Assembly: GCF_000374345.1 (NCBI RefSeq)
Contig: NZ_KB893978.1
Coordinates: 1-64,000 of the forward strand
Length of the DNA: 64,000 nt
From: Heyndrickxia acidiproducens DSM 23148
Lineage (GTDB): Bacteria > Bacillota > Bacilli > Bacillales > Bacillaceae_C
Direction: 5' to 3'
The position numbers and the translations under genes are program-made. Of the stretch, positions 8,610-17,189 are shown in pieces; positions within the stretch are counted from its first letter, which is position 1; every line of letters begins with the position of its first letter. Under the pieces are notes generated by a model. The model searched no databases. It was not told where the DNA came from and saw nothing but the letters and a program-made list of their open reading frames with translations.

Positions 8610-9623
8610 ATGAGAAAATTAGGGTCACTTTTGTTCATTATGGTGCTTGCAAGTGCCGCCCTGCTATCCGGATGCGGTTCTTCTTCCAAAAGCAGTGGAG
8701 AAAAAAGCACGGGCAGCAGTTCAAAACAAACAGTAAAAATCGGCATTTCGTCCTGGATCGGATTTGCGCCCATGTACCTGGCCGAGGAAAAAGGTTTTTT
8801 TAAGAAACATGGGGTGAATGTAAAACTGCAAACCATCCAAAGCGCTTCGGATAGAAGAACGGCGATGGCAGCCAACCGAATTCAAGGCTTCATGACAACC
8901 GTCGATACCCATGTGATGACGGCAGCGGCGAACATTCCTGTCCAGCAAGTACTGGCACTGGATACATCGAGCGGCGGTGACGGAATTGTTGCCAAAAAGG
9001 AGATTAAAAGCATAAAAGATTTAAAAGGCAAGAAAGTCGCCTTAGATACAAGCGGCGGTGCCAGTTACTTCTGGTTTATGTATATGCTGGATCAAAACGG
9101 GATGAAATTGAGCGATGTCAATGTTGTCAACATGAGTGCCGGGGATGCCGGTGCAGCATTTGTCGGCAAGAAAGTAGATGCAGCGGTAACCTGGCAGCCA
9201 TGGCTGACAAAAGCAACTAAAACAAGCTTTGGCCACGTTTTGCTTTCCAGTGACAAAACTCCTGGATTAATCGTTGACTCTCTTGGGTTGCGGACGGATT
9301 TCATCAAGAAGAATCCAAAGCTTGTCCAAGGTATTGTGGATGCCTGGTTTGAGGCTATTGATTATGCGGAAAAAAATCCGGATGATGCGGATAAAATTAT
9401 GGCTGACAAAATGGGCCAAACAGTGGATGAGTTTAAAGCAGGGAAGCCGGATGTCACATTTTACGATAAAGCCGGGAACAGAAAATATTTTGGTACGAAA
9501 GAAAATGACGGCTTAATCTGGGATGTAACAAACAAGGCAGCGGATTTCTGGCTGCAAGAAGGACTCATCAAGAAAAAACCAAGCACAAAAGATATGATTA
9601 ACAACAAGTTTGTAAACAATTGA
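8610..9623 (+). CDS. ABC transporter substrate-binding lipoprotein, SsuA/ThiY-like (NMT1)
   Basis: A 337-residue extracytoplasmic binding protein. The signal peptide ends in the lipobox LLSGC at Cys21, so the protein is membrane-anchored. The mature part has the NMT1/SsuA pattern: ISSWIGFAPMYLAEEKGFFKKHG near the N terminus, DLKGKKVALDTSGGASYFW, and AAVTWQPW. Family members bind aliphatic sulfonates, nitrate, taurine, or heterocycles such as the thiamine pyrimidine. The matching permease and ATPase are 3.3 kb further on in the same cluster, with urocanase and imidazolonepropionase between, so an aromatic heterocyclic ligand is suggested. Confidence 0.88.
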   Translation: MRKLGSLLFIMVLASAALLSGCGSSSKSSGEKSTGSSSKQTVKIGISSWIGFAPMYLAEEKGFFKKHGVNVKLQTIQSASDRRTAMAANRIQGFMTTVDTHVMTAAANIPVQQVLALDTSSGGDGIVAKKEIKSIKDLKGKKVALDTSGGASYFWFMYMLDQNGMKLSDVNVVNMSAGDAGAAFVGKKVDAAVTWQPWLTKATKTSFGHVLLSSDKTPGLIVDSLGLRTDFIKKNPKLVQGIVDAWFEAIDYAEKNPDDADKIMADKMGQTVDEFKAGKPDVTFYDKAGNRKYFGTKENDGLIWDVTNKAADFWLQEGLIKKKPSTKDMINNKFVNN

Positions 9624-9667
9624 TCAATTAGCCGGACAAGATGCTGTACGACGGGAGGAGACGAATC

Positions 9668-11674
9668 GTGATCAATAAACAAATTTTGAATGATATTTCA
9701 CTTGAGATGGATGAACTGCCGCCGTTGCCAGAATTTGCAGAAGGAATCAGAAGGGCGCCGGACAGAGGGTATACTTTAAACAAAGAACAAACAAAAACAG
9801 CTTTAAAAAACGCCTTGAGATACATCCCGAAAAAATTTCACGCCGCCTTGGTTCCTGAATTTCTTCAGGAACTAAAGAATTATGGCCGTATCTACGGCTA
9901 TCGATTCCGGCCACAAGGGAGAATTTACGGAAAACCGATAGATTCCTATAAAGGCAGATGTTTGGCGGGAAAAGCTTTCCAAGTCATGATGGATAACAAC
10001 TTGGACTTTGAGGTAGCGCTTTACCCGTATGAACTTGTCACATATGGCGAAACCGGAAGCGTCTGCCAAAACTGGATGCAGTACCGCCTGATCAAAAAAT
10101 ATCTTGAAGTACTGGGAGAGGACCAGACTTTGGTCATTGCTTCCGGTCATCCGCTCGGCTTATTTAAAACAAAAGTGGACGCACCGCGGGTGATCATTAC
10201 CAATTCTTTAATGATCGGTATGTTTGATAATCTTGAAGACTGGGAGATTGCCGAACAAATGGGGGTTGCAAACTACGGCCAGATGACGGCGGGCGGATGG
10301 ATGTACATCGGCCCCCAAGGGATTGTGCATGGTACGTATAACACGCTATTAAATGCAGGAAGAATTGAGCTTGGCATTCCGAATGACGGAGACTTAAAAG
10401 GCCATTTATTCGTCAGCTCCGGTCTGGGCGGCATGAGCGGAGCACAGGCTAAAGCCATTGAAATTGCCGGCGGCGTCGGGATTATTGCCGAAGTAGACCA
10501 GTCGCGCATCCGAACCAGGCTTGACCAGGGCTGGGTCAATACGGCCTCCGATAATCTGGAAGAGGTATTCAGAATAGCGGAAACTTATCTTGGAAAAGAA
10601 GAAAAAATCTCGATCGCCTATCACGGAAATATCGTCGATTTGCTTGAATATGCCGTAAATCATGATATCCACATTGATTTATTATCAGACCAAACATCCT
10701 GTCATGCGGTTTATGAAGGCGGCTACTGCCCGCAGCATGTCACGTTTGAAGAGCGGACACGGCTTTTAAGCGAAGACCGCGAAACGTTCAGAAAACTAGT
10801 CGACAAAAGCCTGGTCCGCCACTATGAATTAATTAAAGCCTGTACTGAAAAAGGCACATACTTTTTTGACTACGGGAATTCCTTTTTGAAAGCTGTTTAT
10901 GATGCCGGCGTCAAAGAAATTTCCAAAAACGGGATCGATGAAAAGGACGGCTTCACCCTCCCGTCTTATGTTGAAGATATCATGGGACCCCACCTCTTTG
11001 ATTACGGATACGGGCCATTCAGATGGGTTTGCCTGTCCGGAAAAGACAGTGATTTAGAAAAAACGGATACAGCAGCCATGAACTGCATTGATCCCAATCG
11101 CAGATACCAGGACAGAGATAATTATAACTGGGTAAAATTTGCCGGGCAAAATGAGCTGGTTGTAGGTACAAAGGCAAGAATCTTATACCAAGATGCAGAA
11201 GGCAGGATGAAGATTGCCCTGAAATTTAACGAAATGGTGAGAAAGGGAGAAATCGGGCCGGTGATGATCGGGCGTGACCATCATGATGTCAGCGGAACTG
11301 ATTCCCCTTTCCGGGAAACGGCTAATATTAAAGACGGCAGCAATGTCATGGCTGATATGGCGGTTCATTGTTTTGCCGGTAACGCTGCGAGAGGGATGAG
11401 CCTGGTTGCGCTCCATAACGGGGGCGGAGTAGGTATCGGCAAATCCATTAATGGCGGTTTCGGCCTCTTACTGGATGGAAGTGTTCAAACCGATGAAATC
11501 ATCCGCAACGGCATCATGTGGGATGTCATGTGCGGCGTTGCACGTAGAAGTTGGGCAAGGAATCCAAACTCTATCCAAACAGCTGTTGAATTCAATGATA
11601 AACATGGCGAAAACAATCATATTACGATTCCAAATCTGGCAGATGATGATCTAATTGACCGGTTCACTTTATAA
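9668..11674 (+). CDS. hutU: Urocanate hydratase, long UROC1-like form
   Basis: Urocanase adds water to urocanate with tightly bound NAD+ to give 4-imidazolone-5-propionate. At about 668 residues it is longer than the usual bacterial HutU (about 550-560) and, from memory of the human protein, resembles the long animal-type urocanases: LRNALRYIPKKF, ELVTYGETG, SGHPLGLF, NYGQMTAGGWMYIGPQGI, SGLGGMSGAQAKA, YHGNIVDL, DQTSCH, FDYGNSF and RDHHDVSGTDSPFRET. GTG 9668, eight bases behind GGGAGG, is the best start; an in-frame ATG 27 bases earlier lacks a site. It is followed by hutI. No histidase gene lies in the cluster, so its urocanate or urocanate analogue must come from elsewhere. Confidence 0.9.
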   Translation: MINKQILNDISLEMDELPPLPEFAEGIRRAPDRGYTLNKEQTKTALKNALRYIPKKFHAALVPEFLQELKNYGRIYGYRFRPQGRIYGKPIDSYKGRCLAGKAFQVMMDNNLDFEVALYPYELVTYGETGSVCQNWMQYRLIKKYLEVLGEDQTLVIASGHPLGLFKTKVDAPRVIITNSLMIGMFDNLEDWEIAEQMGVANYGQMTAGGWMYIGPQGIVHGTYNTLLNAGRIELGIPNDGDLKGHLFVSSGLGGMSGAQAKAIEIAGGVGIIAEVDQSRIRTRLDQGWVNTASDNLEEVFRIAETYLGKEEKISIAYHGNIVDLLEYAVNHDIHIDLLSDQTSCHAVYEGGYCPQHVTFEERTRLLSEDRETFRKLVDKSLVRHYELIKACTEKGTYFFDYGNSFLKAVYDAGVKEISKNGIDEKDGFTLPSYVEDIMGPHLFDYGYGPFRWVCLSGKDSDLEKTDTAAMNCIDPNRRYQDRDNYNWVKFAGQNELVVGTKARILYQDAEGRMKIALKFNEMVRKGEIGPVMIGRDHHDVSGTDSPFRETANIKDGSNVMADMAVHCFAGNAARGMSLVALHNGGGVGIGKSINGGFGLLLDGSVQTDEIIRNGIMWDVMCGVARRSWARNPNSIQTAVEFNDKHGENNHITIPNLADDDLIDRFTL

Positions 11675-11689
11675 AGAGGGAGGTACAGC

Positions 11690-12964
11690 ATGATAAAAAA
11701 ATTGATTGTGAAGGCATCCCAAATCGCAACGCCAAAGGGCAGCCATGCAAAGTTCGGGGAAGAAATGAATGATCTCACTATTATTAAAAATGGTGTCATT
11801 GTAATTGAAGACGGAATGATTCAAGAGGTAGGGCCGGCTGCGGATATTTTGAGATCTTATGATTCCGGCAGTTATGATTTCGTTGATGCGACAGAAAAAT
11901 GTGTTGTGCCGGGATTTGTTGATTCCCATACCCATTTTATCTTTGGCGGCTATCGGCCTGATGAATTTTATATGAGATTAAACGGTGCTTCTTATATGGA
12001 AATCATGAATGCCGGGGGAGGCATCCAAAATACGGTCAATGCGACGAGAAGCAGCAGTTTTGATAAGTTGTTTCAGGCGGGTTTGGACCGGCTCGATGCA
12101 ATGGTTGACTATGGGATCACTACTGTGGAGGGAAAAAGCGGATATGGCTTGGATGCGGAAACAGAATTGCTGCAGCTGAAAGTACAGAGCCAGCTCAATG
12201 AAGCCCATCCGGTAGATGTCGTATCAACTTTTTTAGGTGCCCATGCGGTTCCGCCCGAGTTTAAAGGCCGGAATGAAGCTTATATTGAGTTTTTAATTCA
12301 AAATGTATTGCCAAAAGTAGTGGAAGAAAAGCTGGCGGAATTTTGCGATGTGTTTTGTGAAGACGGTGTTTTTTCCATAGCATTGTCCCGCAAATTATTG
12401 CAGGAAGCCAAAAAGCAGGGGCTGGAAGTAAAAGTCCATGCTGATGAAATTGAACAGCTGGGCGGAGCGGAACTGGCAGCTGAACTGCTGGCGGTATCTG
12501 CAGACCATTTATTGGAAGCTTCAGATTATGGAATCGAACAATTGAAAAACAGCGAGATTGTCGCAACCCTTCTGCCGGCAACGGCTTTTTGCTTAAATAA
12601 ACGGTATGCAGATGCGAGAAAAATGATCGATCAGGGCTGCGCTGTTGCCCTTGCGAGCGATTTTAACCCGGGCAGTTGTTTTACCCAATCTGTCCCGCTA
12701 ATTTTTGCACTGGCCTGTATCCAGATGAAAATGACGCCCGAAGAAGCATTGACAGCTTTTACTTTAAACGGAGCCGCTGCCTTAAAGCGGGCAGACTCAA
12801 TCGGGAGTATTGAACCCGGGAAAAAAGCAGATATCGTCATTTTGAAATATCCAAGCTATAAATACTTGAGCTACCATACTGCGGCCAATCTTGTTGAGGC
12901 CGTTATTAAAGACGGAAAGATCGTTAAACAGCTTGCCCCAAATAAAAGATATGCGGAGGTGTAA
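11690..12964 (+). CDS. hutI: Imidazolonepropionase
   Basis: A 424-residue amidohydrolase that opens the ring of imidazolone-5-propionate to N-formimino-L-glutamate. Metal and substrate motifs of HutI are clear: DSHTHFIFGG (about residues 77-86), EGKSGYGLD, FLGAHAVPPEF, VHADEIE, SADHLLEAS and LASDFNPGSC (catalytic Asp). It starts with ATG behind GAGGGAGG, 15 bases after hutU, and ends 2 bases before the permease gene, so it is within the same transcript. The protein is close to standard HutI in length and motifs, which supports an imidazolone intermediate in this pathway. Confidence 0.92.
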   Translation: MIKKLIVKASQIATPKGSHAKFGEEMNDLTIIKNGVIVIEDGMIQEVGPAADILRSYDSGSYDFVDATEKCVVPGFVDSHTHFIFGGYRPDEFYMRLNGASYMEIMNAGGGIQNTVNATRSSSFDKLFQAGLDRLDAMVDYGITTVEGKSGYGLDAETELLQLKVQSQLNEAHPVDVVSTFLGAHAVPPEFKGRNEAYIEFLIQNVLPKVVEEKLAEFCDVFCEDGVFSIALSRKLLQEAKKQGLEVKVHADEIEQLGGAELAAELLAVSADHLLEASDYGIEQLKNSEIVATLLPATAFCLNKRYADARKMIDQGCAVALASDFNPGSCFTQSVPLIFALACIQMKMTPEEALTAFTLNGAAALKRADSIGSIEPGKKADIVILKYPSYKYLSYHTAANLVEAVIKDGKIVKQLAPNKRYAEV

Positions 12965-12966
12965 CC

Positions 12967-13842
12967 ATGCCGGAAATCCAGAAAGTCCATGCCATTGAAC
13001 CGCATTCGTTTGAACAGGCTGATCTGCCTGTTCAAACGGATGAAAAGCAACATTTCCAGAAAATGAAAAATTCATTTTTCCCGCGTGCATCCATTTCCAA
13101 TAAAAGTTATGTATCTTTAGGCGTTTCAGGATTTCTTATTGTTCTTTTGGCCTGGTGTATTTTAACTTACGGTGGTTTCGTTGATAAGCTATTCCTGCCT
13201 ACCCCGGCAGAAATCATCCAGTCTGCAGTGGAATTATTTACGAAATTAAACTTTTTGAACGATATATGGGTAACCATTTTGCGCGTCTTAGCCGGATTTG
13301 TATTGGCAGCTATAGTGGCAGTGCCTTTAGGGATTCTGCTCGGGACTTACAAACCGGTTGAAGGGTTTTTGGAACCGCTGATGTCATTTGTCCGTTATCT
13401 TCCAGCGTCTGCTTTTATCCCGCTGTTTATTTTATGGATCGGGGTCAGTGAACCGCAGAAAATTGCTGTTATTTTTATCGGAAGTTTCCCGCAGCTGATT
13501 TTGATGGTGGCGGCTGCAACCAAAAGCGTCCAGTCAGAATTAATTGATGTTTCCTATACATTAGGTACGACCAGGACAAATGTATTATGGCATGTGATCC
13601 TGCCTGCGAGTATGCCTTCCATTATGAGTTCTTTGCGAATGATTCTAGGATGGGCCTGGACCTATATCATTGTTGCGGAATTGGTCGGCGCATCTTCTGG
13701 TATCGGCTATGTCATTATCCAGTCGCAAAGGATGCTGAATACAGCGAATATTTTTGTTGGAATTCTTATTATTGGATTAATCGGTTTGATTTTTGACTAT
13801 GTCTTTAAATGGCTGACCAAACTCCTTTTTCCTTGGAGCTAA
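12967..13842 (+). CDS. ABC transporter permease, SsuC-like
   Basis: A 291-residue inner-membrane permease with about six hydrophobic segments, preceded by an unusually hydrophilic N-terminal stretch of some 45 residues. The ATPase-contact loop is visible at about residues 195-225 (DVSYTLGTTRTNVLWHVILP), typical of the SsuC/TauC/NrtB group. It has the same family signature as the binding protein at 8610 and the ATPase that follows nine bases later, so the three form one importer. Confidence 0.88.
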   Translation: MPEIQKVHAIEPHSFEQADLPVQTDEKQHFQKMKNSFFPRASISNKSYVSLGVSGFLIVLLAWCILTYGGFVDKLFLPTPAEIIQSAVELFTKLNFLNDIWVTILRVLAGFVLAAIVAVPLGILLGTYKPVEGFLEPLMSFVRYLPASAFIPLFILWIGVSEPQKIAVIFIGSFPQLILMVAAATKSVQSELIDVSYTLGTTRTNVLWHVILPASMPSIMSSLRMILGWAWTYIIVAELVGASSGIGYVIIQSQRMLNTANIFVGILIIGLIGLIFDYVFKWLTKLLFPWS

Positions 13843-13866
13843 AAGAAAAGAATGGAGGGATGCAAA

Positions 13867-14658
13867 ATGGCACATGCCAATCGTAATTTGGTAATTTCCA
13901 ATATCACAAAGGTTTTTCAAGGAAGCGCAAAACCGGTACAGGCTTTGGATAATATTAATTTGACAATCAGAGATAAGGAATTTGTTTCAATATTGGGAGC
14001 TTCAGGCTGCGGCAAATCCACTTTATTGAGAATTATCGGAGGGCTTGAGGCGCCAACGACCGGAGCGGTTTTACTCGAAGGGAAGAAAGTTACAAATCCG
14101 GGTGCAGACAGGGGAATGGTATTTCAATCCTATACATTATTTCCATGGCTAAGTGTAAAGAAAAATATTGAATTCGGGTTAAAGCAGAAAGGAATGGCGC
14201 AGAAAGAGCGGGAAAAGATTGCGGATGAATATATTCATTTAGTCGGGCTCAAAGGGTTTGAGCATGCTTACCCGAAAGAATTATCCGGCGGCATGAAACA
14301 GCGGGTTGCGATTGCGAGAGCATTAGCGAACGACCCGGAAGTGATTTTATTGGATGAGCCATTTGGCGCGCTTGACATGCAGACAAGAAGCCTCATGCAG
14401 GAATTGCTGCTAAAAGTGTGGCAGCAAACACAAAAGACAGTTGTCCTTGTTACACACGATATTGACGAAGCCATTTTCATGTCAGACAGAGTCATTGTCA
14501 TGAAGTCAAGGCCGGGACGAGTTAAAGAAATTCTTAATATCGATATGCCAAGGCCAAGAGATTACCGGGTGAAAACGTCCGAAGCATTTTTGAAGTATAA
14601 AGCCCGGGCTGTTGAGCTTATCCGGGATGAGACGTTGAAAGAGATGAATGTAATTTAA
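13867..14658 (+). CDS. ABC transporter ATPase, SsuB-like
   Basis: A 263-residue ATPase powering the importer. Walker [10 protein letters not shown], the ABC signature LSGGMKQR, Walker [13 protein letters not shown] and the switch histidine in [10 protein letters not shown] are all present. The start is the ATG seven bases behind GGAGGG; an in-frame ATG at 13852 overlaps that site and is unlikely. It is the last gene of the cluster and is followed by a terminator hairpin. Confidence 0.9.
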   Translation: MAHANRNLVISNITKVFQGSAKPVQALDNINLTIRDKEFVSILGASGCGKSTLLRIIGGLEAPTTGAVLLEGKKVTNPGADRGMVFQSYTLFPWLSVKKNIEFGLKQKGMAQKEREKIADEYIHLVGLKGFEHAYPKELSGGMKQRVAIARALANDPEVILLDEPFGALDMQTRSLMQELLLKVWQQTQKTVVLVTHDIDEAIFMSDRVIVMKSRPGRVKEILNIDMPRPRDYRVKTSEAFLKYKARAVELIRDETLKEMNVI

Positions 14659-14696
14659 GTTAAAGCGCGGGCAGCTCTCATTCTGCCCGCTTTAAC
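14659..14696 (+). terminator. Terminator hairpin of the catabolic cluster
   Basis: GTTAAAG(CG)CGGGCAG pairs with CTGCCCGCTTTAAC, giving a 14-bp stem with a two-base bulge. The downstream T-run is weak, so termination may be partial. Confidence 0.6.
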
Positions 14697-14750
14697 ATTT
14701 ATGATCCCCCACTACCCAAATTTGTAGAATTTGATTAAACGATAACATTA

Positions 14751-14779
14751 TTGACACTGATCCAGTTTTCGAATAATAT
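14751..14779 (+). promoter_or_regulatory. Promoter of Rpn copy 2
   Basis: TTGACA, a 17-base spacer and TAATAT, as ahead of copy 1. Similarity between the two copies begins at this promoter. Confidence 0.6.
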
Positions 14780-14841
14780 AAAATAAACAGATATATTACC
14801 TCATACCAACCTCAAATACACCCCCGAAAGGATTGATCTCC

Positions 14842-15774
14842 ATGACAACAGAATACCTCGACCTCAAAATGGACTTTATGTTCAAACAGCTATTTGGCCA
14901 CCCGAGCAGAAAGAAAATCACGATTGCCTTTTTGAATGATTTGCTTCATCGGCAAGGCCGCGACCGGATTACTGACGTTCAATATGAAAACACCGAACTC
15001 ATTAAAGCGGAGCAGGTTGGCAAGACGAGCCGGCTCGATGTACTGGTTTACACTTCCAACGATGAAAGGATTAATGTGGAAATTCAAATGGTAGACCAGC
15101 ACGATATGCCGGAACAGGTGCTGTATTATTGGTCAAAATTATTTTCCTCATCGTTGCAAACAGGGCAATATTACTCCGAACTCGTCCCTGCCATCATGAT
15201 TTCCATTTTAAACTACCCGCTTTTTCCCCACGAAACCGACAGCTTCCACAACGTTTTTCATCTTTACGAGGATAACGAGCATTTCATTTGGAGCCCGCAT
15301 CTGGAATTCCACACATTTGATTTATCGCAGTTTATGGTAAAATGGAAAAAATACAGACGTGAGATGAAAGCGAAGCCATCTGCCGAATACCCATGGTTGA
15401 TGATGCTTTCCGCTGCGGATTACCGCAAAAAGACGATTGACACAAATATTTTCCATGAACTGGAGGAATTTGCGATGAATGAACAAGAAGTGCGTGAAGC
15501 GATCAAGGAATGGGAAAGCTTAAGTGCCAACCAGGAAAACAAGGTATTGTATGAAGCAAGGTTGAAATATTTGCGTGACCAGCTCTCAAATATCATGGGT
15601 GAAAGACGGGCTGGCAGAGAAGAAGGCATAAAAGAAGGTATTCAAAAAGAACGGGAAGCTGTAATTAGAAAAATGCTGAGCAATGGAACCGCACCCGACA
15701 CGATTGCAGATATGCTGGACTATCCGCTTGAAGAAATCAAAAAAATCGAGTGGAAAATAGAGAGTAGCAATTAA
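14842..15774 (+). CDS. Rpn family nuclease/putative transposase, copy 2, intact
   Basis: A 310-residue Rpn / PD-(D/E)XK nuclease family transposase protein. The nuclease core is around residues 55-90 (SRLDVLVYTSNDERINVEIQMVDQ). The C-terminal third is charged and helical, with the turn RAGREEGIKEGIQKEREA and a final IADMLDYPLEEIKKI motif seen in many family members. E. coli Rpn proteins are DNA endonucleases that promote RecA-independent recombination, and several paralogues usually occur per genome. The start is ATG 14842 behind GAAAGGA; the TTG at 14833 is less likely. It differs only slightly from the broken copy at 1086, which implies recent duplication or gene conversion. Confidence 0.88.
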   Translation: MTTEYLDLKMDFMFKQLFGHPSRKKITIAFLNDLLHRQGRDRITDVQYENTELIKAEQVGKTSRLDVLVYTSNDERINVEIQMVDQHDMPEQVLYYWSKLFSSSLQTGQYYSELVPAIMISILNYPLFPHETDSFHNVFHLYEDNEHFIWSPHLEFHTFDLSQFMVKWKKYRREMKAKPSAEYPWLMMLSAADYRKKTIDTNIFHELEEFAMNEQEVREAIKEWESLSANQENKVLYEARLKYLRDQLSNIMGERRAGREEGIKEGIQKEREAVIRKMLSNGTAPDTIADMLDYPLEEIKKIEWKIESSN

Positions 15775-15786
15775 TTTCCCTAAAAA

Positions 15787-15908
15787 CTGGAGGAGTTTGC
15801 GATGAACAAACAGGAAGTATGGGAAGCGATGACTGGAACTAGTTAAACAGAAGTATGGAATCAGAAACAATTGCTGAGGTTTCCGGCTGTTCTGTAGAAA
15901 ATATGGAG
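15787..15908 (+). pseudogene. Degenerate Rpn 3' remnant
   Basis: Right behind copy 2, codons from 15787 read LEEFAMNKQEVWEAM and then stop (TAA 15844-15846), echoing LEEFAMNEQEVREAI of the gene. From 15855 a second frame reads SETIAEVSGCSVENME, resembling the gene's C-terminal DTIADMLDYPLEEIKKI. This is the worn, internally deleted tail of another Rpn gene. Confidence 0.6.
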
Positions 15909-16085
15909 AGATCAAGAAAGGCATGGACAGGCGATGTTTCGCGAAATGTCGGGAAAGGAACCGGGAGAGTGTGCCGCTGGAATGTCAAACTTTGCAGGTG
16001 AAAGCGGGCAGCTTCTCTATCCACCCGCTTGAAAAATGAAGGTCTTTCTTCGATTTACACATTATTTAGTATGAATCATTCGGGA

Positions 16086-16715
16086 TCAATATGGAAAGAG
16101 TCGTAATTTACCTTTGTCATACTCAGCAAAAAAGATGTCCTCCACTTTTTCAATTCCTTGCTTTTTAAGCTGTTCAAGAAGCCAATGGGTATCTTTTCCG
16201 ATATCTTCTAATCCTTCATCATAGATTTCACCATCAGAGATGACCATATAAGATTGATCTTCATCACCCACATGAATAACGGTTAATTGTCCATTTTGTT
16301 CGATCTGTGCTTTTTTTATTGAACGAATGGAACTAATTTCCTTCATCCTAAGCATCGTGGTAAATGTCTGGGTGGACAATTTTGCTTTAATGAAATTCTC
16401 AGGAATCACTTTCCCATTTCGCACAACAATGACCCGTTCACCATCAATGAACCGTTTTATAAACCTGTTTTTGAGTTTCAAGAAGCGAATCAACCAATTC
16501 AGGAATCCCCATATCAGCAGAACGATGACAAATTGCAAAATGGTAATTTGGGGACTGTAGATAATCCCCCCTACGATACCCCCTAGTACATAATTTTGAA
16601 TTTGGTCGGCAGCAGACATCGGCGCCAAATTTCCTTTACCCGATAAATTCATAAAAAGAATCAAGCATAAGAAACCAAGTGATAACTTAACGATTGTTAA
16701 TAAATAAAAGTCCAT
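16086..16715 (-). CDS. DUF421 membrane protein (YetF-like)
   Basis: A 209-residue protein with three hydrophobic segments in the first 85 residues, followed by a soluble DUF421/YetF domain (VIVVRNGKVIPENFIKAKLS, about residues 94-113). Members of this family occur in many copies in Bacillus and are linked to the spore or cell envelope; the biochemical role is unknown. The start is supported by AAAGGTG upstream on the minus strand. It stands alone, facing the Rpn copy. Confidence 0.85.
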   Translation of the reverse strand: MDFYLLTIVKLSLGFLCLILFMNLSGKGNLAPMSAADQIQNYVLGGIVGGIIYSPQITILQFVIVLLIWGFLNWLIRFLKLKNRFIKRFIDGERVIVVRNGKVIPENFIKAKLSTQTFTTMLRMKEISSIRSIKKAQIEQNGQLTVIHVGDEDQSYMVISDGEIYDEGLEDIGKDTHWLLEQLKKQGIEKVEDIFFAEYDKGKLRLFPY

Positions 16716-16898
16716 AATTTTACACCTTTACTCTAATTTTCCCATTCATTCATGATCCTTTATATAATCTTTGCTTTTCTTGTTCAACTTATTTATGGAG
16801 TACACTAACTTTCGGCAATAAACAAATTGAAAAGCGAACAGAAAATGTTCCGTTCGCTTTTGTCACAAATATTTCTGAACCCGGGCTCCAGAAAATGG

Positions 16899-17021
16899 TT
16901 ATTTATCGTCCTTGTTTTCCTTCCGATCAATTGTCCCGTCACTCAAACTCTTGTCCACCATCTTTTTCGTATCCTGTTTGCCTTTCTTTTCATCATTTTT
17001 ATGATTGTTGTTATTCTTCAT
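16899..17021 (-). CDS. 40-residue highly charged protein
   Basis: A short minus-strand frame with a strong initiation signal: AAGGAGGG six bases before ATG. The product begins MKNNNNHKNDEKKGKQDTKK and ends in KENKDDK; it is made almost entirely of Lys, Asn, Asp and other polar residues, with no hydrophobic segment. The composition recalls very small soluble spore or stress proteins of Bacillus, but no family is recognised. No partner gene is adjacent on this strand except the DUF421 gene 180 bases further on. Confidence 0.55.
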   Translation of the reverse strand: MKNNNNHKNDEKKGKQDTKKMVDKSLSDGTIDRKENKDDK

Positions 17022-17189
17022 ACGGAACCCTCCTTATTTTCAATTTTCCCTTCCTGCCAAATCCAAAACCCGGCTTAACCATTCCGCACTTTTCCCGAAC
17101 TTTGCAGGAAAACCTGTAAAAATGTCGAATGATTATAGTGGAGCCCCATTGCAATTCGGAGCGTTTGGGGCGATTGGAGGGATTTTTTG

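Noticed and set aside
2385..14658. Cluster as a plain histidine utilisation (hut) operon
   Set aside because: No histidase, no HutG or HutP, a urocanase of another length class, and extra aconitase X and hydroxyacid dehydrogenase genes.
16001..16030. Hairpin AAGCGGG/CCCGCTT as terminator near the DUF421 gene
   Set aside because: No T-run on either strand and a long loop; not supported as a terminator.
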